Positions 58,495 through 64,000 of a DNA stretch of 64,000 nucleotides are shown in pieces. The translations under genes were made by a program, and so were the position numbers. The notes beneath the pieces were generated by a model. It saw only the letters and a list, made by a program, of their open reading frames with translations. It was not told where the DNA came from and did no database searches. Position 1 is the stretch's first letter; each line of letters opens with the position of its first letter. This DNA comes from Silene latifolia (Eukaryota > Streptophyta > Magnoliopsida > Caryophyllales > Caryophyllaceae), in NCBI RefSeq assembly GCF_048544455.1, contig NC_133532.1, positions 14,572,948-14,636,947 on the forward strand, given 5' to 3'.

Positions 58495-59165
58495 TAGGGA
58501 TGTCAATGGGTAGGGTCCGCCTAGACCCGGTCCCGAGATTTTCCCTTTGGACCCGTACCCGACCCAGGCCCGCAAGGGTCTAAAATTTGAGGACCCATAC
58601 CCGGACCCTATGGGTAAGGGTATGGTCTGGGTCTATCCGTGGGTCTGAGTTTCAGCCACTTTAGTAACAAGATTAACAGCTATGGGGTCTATAATATTAA
58701 AAAAAAAAAATCATATTACTTTAACATTATGAGTTTATTAATCTGCCATTAATGGTGGTTGTCGGTCGCCGCTTATTAGATAGGTGGTTGCTAGTCGCGT
58801 ATCAGTGCTATGGTGGTGGTTTTCTTGTGTCAGTGGTGGAGTGGTGGTATTGTCAGAAGAGTTTGGTTGGGTTTTATCACTTTATGGGATGAGGGAAGAG
58901 AAAGAGAGGCGTAGTTGGGTTTTCTCACAGGTGTGCAAGAGTATGAATTGGAAAAGTTGTGATTTTGATTTTTTTTTTCTTTAATAAAGGGTCTAAGGGT
59001 CGGGTTTGGGTCTTATAACTTAGACACGGACCCGGATCCGAAATATTTTCTTAAGACCCATACCCGACCCATACCCATTGAGTCTAAAAAATGAGACTCA
59101 TATCCGATCCATTAGAATCTGACCCTCAGAGTTTGGATTGTGTCCCCAACCCACTGTCATCCCTA
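58495..59165. mobile_element. small non-autonomous hAT-like element
   Basis: Ends TAGGGATGTCA and, inverted, TAGGGATGACA; flanking 8-mers ACTGTCAT and AGTGTGAT agree at six of eight positions, as an aged duplication would. The interior has subterminal GGGTC / ACCCG repeats and no transposase. Its end sequence is related in style to the hAT at 35706. Confidence 0.72.
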
Positions 59166-59680
59166 AGTGTGATACATCGGTCATTGAACGAATATATGGA
59201 TCTAGATGGATACGCCTCAGTCGTCAGACACCATGGACATTTGTTCCCACACGACACACGTGAAGCCTGCCATTTTGATTAACTCTACGGCTCTACATAC
59301 ATGCTCCTTCAGACCTTTACTATTTCTCTGGCGGGGAGATCCTCTTCATTTTGAGTGAGGATCATCTGTTTCACTTTTGTGTCTCATACATATTTTAATA
59401 CATCATTTGTTACAAATAAAAAATACACTTTACACAATAAATATGGTATTATATTGATGTGTCAAAATGTGCATGGAGTGAGACACGGAATAAAACACTA
59501 AATAGGACAGAAGATCTTCACTGATTCTTTAGGAAATGGAAACCATTTATTTTCTCGAATGAGATCTCATTTTGGTAATATCCAACGATTCTAAATTTAT
59601 GTATAGAAATAAAGGGAAAATGGAGATTAGTGGGAAAATTATTATTAAATGGGCTTGGAAAAAAAAAGGAACATACATCA

Positions 59681-60026
59681 TACTCACTCCTATTCTAAAT
59701 CTCCTTATTTCCTTTTTCGTCTATTCACAATACTTTCCTTATTTCCTTATTTGACAAACTTTTATACTTATTCTAAATTTCTAATCATTCCACCCCACAA
59801 CAATACCTCACAATACTCATACTTTATCTTATTTTAATCATATTACCCCACAATAATACTTATTTTAATCACATTACCCCCACAATAATACTTATTTTAA
59901 TCACACAATATCTTCTCTCTCCCCAATCTCCTACCCCACTATAATACTTTTACCATATAATACTCCTCTCCCTTAATTCTCGTGCCCTCCATGAAAGAGG
60001 AGGGTTATCAAGAATAGGAGGGAGTA
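59681..60026. mobile_element. Stowaway-like MITE
   Basis: Inverted ends TACTCACTCCTATTCT and AGAATAGGAGGGAGTA with TA at both borders, 346 bp, AT-rich interior. Contains a short internal duplication of CACAATAATACTTATTTTAA near 59850-59900. Confidence 0.75.
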
Positions 60027-60704
60027 TGTATTACCTCATTTTTTTTTATATGTGAATGTTTTTGAGTTTATTAGCTCAAACTTTATTTGTTTTTAAGTAT
60101 ATGTGTATTTTTCTGAGCTTATTAAAAATTATAAATTATCATTTTAATTTTTTTTTCCGTCAAAACTCAAATTTAACTAAGCTTGTATGTAATGTTTTTT
60201 AGTTTTATTGTAATTTTTTTAGTTTAATATTTAAGTAAATTATCTCAAAAACTTTATAGTAAAACTCATAATTTTTAAAACAAAACTCAAAAACTTTATT
60301 ATAATGCTCAGAAACTATATAATTGATGGTAGTTCATCGGATGTATAATATACTTACTACTTTCCATGCTATTGAGATGTGCGGATGTGCCTTCTCATAC
60401 TTATAAAAACAGATGTCTTACTTAAAATCGTATTAAATAGAGATATTTATAACTCTTTTCTTTTACTTTATTGAAATCGGTTATGAGTGGCGTCTTACTT
60501 TAGGATGGTCTTAACTAAAAATTTGTCTTATGAAAATAATAGGTTTTGTTTAAAACAGTTTTAAGTTAAGATCTCTTAAAACTTTTTTTTTTATTTTGCC
60601 TTTTTGTGCCTTAATAAACATATAAAGTTTACGTACGGAGACTTTTTATTAATTCACAGTTTGCTTCTATCAACATATCCCATATATAAAATCACAAAAT
60701 CTCA

Positions 60705-60875
60705 TTGAAGACAGCGATATCCGTCACAAGCTTGTGACGGATACCATTTCCTCTCATAAAATACCCATGAGATGTGAGTGGAGGAGCACATTAAGGGTGC
60801 CCCACCTTATCCCCTCTCCCTTTTTATGAGAGGTCTTCAGCTTGTGACGGGATTAGCCCGTCACAAGCAAGACGC
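60705..60875. mobile_element. MITE with 20-bp perfect palindrome
   Basis: Left side has CCGTCACAAGCTTGTGACGG (60721-60740), a perfect palindrome; right side has CTTGTGACGG and CCCGTCACAAG (60841-60867) as a hairpin. The centre (GATACCATTT ... GGGTGCCCCAC ... ATGAGAGGTCTT) matches 63820-63915. Borders approximate. Confidence 0.6.
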
Positions 60876-62585
60876 AATACATACAAGTAAATAATGTATT
60901 AGCTCAAATGATAAAACACAAATTCTAATCAAACTCTTTATTATCTCAGATTATTGAGATAATTTAGTTATGACAAGAAAAGCCAAAAAAAATTATTGGG
61001 AAATAGTGTACTTTGAGCCACTTATGAAAGAGGACCAAAAATTGATGATGGAACATGGGTGAAGCAATCAGAGTCCCCATCAAAGTGTCGGTTCGTCTTT
61101 ATTCTGTGAATTCACGAAACTGCTTTTATTTTGGCACCACTCGAACCCGGCCCAGTTTAGTGATTAGTCACAGGCTCACAGTCCGCATGTACATGATTGA
61201 ATTACTTAGCATGGTGTAAGGTCAATTACTACATCGTGTTTGGTTTGGCATATACTCTGTACTTGATTCACTCATTTTACAACCATCATGACAATGCCAT
61301 GGTGCTTCATTAAACATGCCACCAGTGGTGATCGAGTAATAGTTTAAGAAAAATTCGAAAAAAAAAACAAATTAATTACAAACTTTGAAATTTTCAACCG
61401 CGGGCAATTGAGGGAGAAAAATTGAACTACACGGGTAAAGACAATGTGGCAATATGAAAAGCACCCTAGTAGGCTTGTAATTTGTAAGTACTACTCTATG
61501 TTCTATGCACACGAGTTTATCAATCATCCTTGACTGTAGCATCTCAAAGCACAATAATACAGGACCTTGCCACCACCCTTCATTAATACTGATAATACAC
61601 CATATCATCTTGTTAAATTCGTACATGGGTCTGAGCTGTGCCCATCGAGAAAGAGAGAATGTCTAGTTTGCAAGTCCAAATAGCTTTCATTCCAAAACTA
61701 ATTGGCCATGGATGAAGTAACTCCTTGATTTTTAAAGTAGATTACTCTTCCTCTTTTATCCGATGTGGGAAAAGATGTGCACGTAATAGGTTGGCTTATT
61801 TCGTCACACATTCGTTACTCGTAGATATTTGATATTTGACATATACTCCTTTTTACTAAAATGAGATGACGCCACCGCTTCACACTCACCGGTCCACTAT
61901 ATAGGAATAGGATCCTTTAAATGATGTCTTTACATCAGATATGTGAGTGGGTGGTACCACTCGATGACACTCTATCATTATCCTCATTTTGTCGTGGAAG
62001 GCATCTAGACCTGATAAAGTTGTCTCGACTTGATAAAGCTAACCTGAAATCCAAAAATGACCTGAAAAGTCTGACTAAAACTTAACTCGATAGACTTGAT
62101 CCAAAATTCACTCGACTCAAATAGAACTGAAACCCAAAGTGCCCCGAAATGAGTTATTTAAGGCAAAATCCTAACCCGAAATTATTCGACCCAAAAATGG
62201 CCGACTCAAAGTAACTCTGCCCAAACCTGACAATTGAGATACTCTCCATTTCCTTTCATTATTACCTCTGAATGGCCAATAATTTATTTCGAAACGATCT
62301 TAACGGTTAGTTAATAATGATTTAATATTCTTATATTAGAGAAAATGAAAGGAAATTGAGAGAGAAAGTAATGGAGAGGATGCTCCCTTTCGGATAGTAG
62401 ATAATTTTGCAGTGATTTCTTGAGGTAACCCCCAAACATTATTACCTTCCACTACCAGGGGATCGGATATGTTTCTTCTGACATCCAACAACAAATGTGA
62501 CAGCAGATGCAAATCATAAATCACAATAAATCCTCATTCATTTCTCGTTGCTACACCCAAACTTTCAATCACCTTTTTTTCTTCT

Positions 62586-62593
62586 TTATATAT
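62586..62593 (+). promoter_or_regulatory. possible TATA box of the pectin methylesterase gene
   Basis: TTATATAT about 70 bases before ATG 62660, in a pyrimidine-rich region. Not proven. Confidence 0.45.
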
Positions 62594-62659
62594 TTCTCAT
62601 TTTCCAACCTTTCACCCCTCAACCAATATCTACATTACATTATCTCATACAAAAATACT

Positions 62660-63671
62660 ATGAACATACCAAGAAAAGCCAAGCTTCTAATTCTACCAAT
62701 ATCAATCCTCACCATAGTTTTCTTAACACTAATCCCTACCTTCAAACACTCCCAAAAAACCCACATTCACCTCCACATCCACAAAAATGTCGAAATCGCG
62801 ACGTCTCACTGTGATGGCACACTTTACCCTGACCTATGTATCCAAACCCTGTCTAAAATCCCGAACCTCCATAAGAAATCCATGGCAGAAGTCGTCTGTC
62901 ACACCCTGAATGTGACAGAGGACGAGGTGAAGACCTGCGAGACTAACGTCTCGGGAATTGAGTGCGCCAACAGGAGCGCACTCAGCCCACTACAGAAAAA
63001 TGGGCTGAAGGACTGCCTTGAGCTCCTCGACAGTACTATCGACGAGCTCAAGGCAGTCTATAGTGAAATGACGAGCAAGTGTGGACCTGCTCGTCATTTC
63101 ACTGACATGACCACTTTCTTAAGTGCTGCCATGACGAACCAGTACACGTGTCTAGAAGGGTTCGGTGTGGGGTCCAACAGGACTATACGTAAGCACTTCC
63201 AACCCGGTTTGTACAGAATTTCTCACCACGTCAGCAACTCCCTCGCAATGTTAAAAAAAGTACGTGGTCCCCGCCATTGTAATTCATCGTCGCCTTACCC
63301 CAGCGACGATGATGACCTAGCGGAGGCCAACCGGGTTGACCAATCCGGGTTTCCCGGTTGGATGAAGAGAAGGGACCGTGGGTTACTACAAGTTAGTGGA
63401 AGTTCCGCAAATGCTACTAAATTCGATCTAGTGGTAGCGAAAGACGGTTCAGGGAATTTTACGACTATCGGGGACGCGGTGGCGGCTGCGCCGAATAAGA
63501 GTGATACGAGATACGTGATATATATAAAAGCAGGAGCGTATTTTGAGAATGTGGAGGTTGATAAGAAGAAGACGAATATAATGTTCTTAGGAGATGGGAT
63601 TGGGAAGACTAATATTAAGGGAAATAGGAATGTGATTGATGGTTGGACTACTTTCAGGTCTGCTACTCTTG
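62660..63671 (+). CDS. pectin methylesterase, exon 1 (gene runs off window)
   Basis: Cell-wall enzyme that removes methyl esters from homogalacturonan. ATG 62660 is chosen because the protein then starts with a signal-anchor (RKAKLLILPISILTIVFLTLI); an in-frame start upstream would add an implausible leader. Pro-region: PME-inhibitor domain about residues 45-205 with conserved Cys (SHCDGTLYPDLC, ANRSALSPLQKNGLKDCLELL, NQYTCLEGF). Processing site about residue 235: WMKRRDRGLLQVSG, the basic RRxxLL-type motif cleaved before export. The catalytic domain starts at FDLVVAKDGSGNFTTIGDA and includes GAYFENVEV; the active-site Asp and Arg motifs lie in exon 2, outside the window. Exon 1 ends CTTG|GTATG at 63671/63672, phase 1. 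No break seen: this is the one apparently intact host gene here. Confidence 0.93.
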
Positions 63672-64000
63672 GTATGTTTCTTTGCACTATTTTTCTTTCT
63701 TAATTTAAATTTTTTATGTTATGAATTTGTGCTTGAATGCGTATTATCGACTGTTAGTATGTTATGTTACACAAATTCTCGTTATAGACGGACACTATCC
63801 ATTTATATGTATAGACGGATACCATTTTCCCTCACAAAATACCCATTTGCTATAAAGTGGGAAGCACATGGAGGGTGCCCCACGTTGTCCCCCTACCCAT
63901 TTTATTAGAGGTCTTTACCCGTCTGTTCGCCCCACCCATCTATACCAAGACCTATTGGTTATGTTATGGGACCGGACGATAGTTTTATCCGAGATATCTA
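63672..64000 (+). other. first intron of the pectin methylesterase gene (partial), with MITE
   Basis: Starts with GTATGTTTC. No acceptor within the window. A MITE lies at about 63783-63944. Confidence 0.75.
63783..63944. mobile_element. MITE in the pectin methylesterase intron
   Basis: Ends TATAGACGGAC and CCCATCTATA; its centre (GGATACCATTTTCCCTCAC, then AAGCACATGGAGGGTGCCCC) is clearly related to the MITE at 60705-60875. Borders approximate. Confidence 0.6.

Larger units (their letters stand above)
59174..62582. other. AT-rich intergenic DNA with MITEs
   Basis: No supported gene in 3.4 kb. Two small inverted-repeat elements are listed separately. Around 62000-62230 there is a run of short degenerate repeats (GACTTGATAAAG, CCGAC-CAAA). 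Confidence 0.6.

Noticed and set aside
62548-62814. Alternative frame at the start of the pectin methylesterase gene
   Set aside because: Overlaps exon 1 in another register and lacks any pectinesterase feature.

Overview
This window is plant nuclear DNA made almost entirely of nested transposable elements, with one host gene starting at the right edge. A Caryophyllales genome, probably Caryophyllaceae, is suggested by a Tat-lineage Ty3/gypsy element whose layout (two antisense ORFs between pol and the 3' LTR, plus a tandem repeat) matches what I recall of Retand from Silene latifolia, and by the abundant ACTCGATCGAGT palindromes. The assignment is by recall, not by search.

Left part. 1-4327 is a decayed Tat pol (RT, RNase H, archaeal-type RNase H, integrase) cut by a minus-strand Ty1/copia element (4328-12948) that keeps both LTRs, PBS, PPT and a broken gag but no recognisable pol. 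A truncated LTR (12949-13402) and more Tat 3' sequence (13403-14302) follow.

Centre. 14303-45500 is an LTR element with TSD GATAC, no gag-pol, one 518-codon ORF with three stops, and arrays of a palindrome. Nested in it at TSD ATTAC is a 23.6-kb Retand-like element (19669-43284) with 2.45-kb LTRs, a broken gag-pol, and two antisense genes between pol and the 3' LTR. One antisense gene is decayed. The other is a seven-coding-exon plant mobile domain (PMD) gene whose introns are all GT-AG and phase 0. Its only break is a 1.6-kb hAT-type insertion (35706-37293, TSD CACCACAG); the reading frame is otherwise open over 756 codons.

Right part. 45501-46838 holds a minus-strand Tat LTR end and unrecognised AT-rich DNA. 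46839-58454 is a Mutator-like element with TIRs of about 0.4 kb, a broken MuDR-type transposase and a second, broken PMD gene, all on the minus strand. It was later hit by a solo LTR of the outer-element family (47897-49236, TSD GTATT) and by a gag-protease-only LTR element (54673-58160, TSD CCCAG). 58495-59165 is a small hAT-like element, followed by AT-rich intergenic DNA with MITEs and then the first exon of a pectin methylesterase gene (from 62660).

The order of insertion can be read from the nesting: Tat relic, then outer element, then Retand-like element, then hAT. Two unrelated transposon classes here both carry a PMD gene. All boundaries come from reading LTR ends, TSDs and splice sites by eye; no alignment or search was run.
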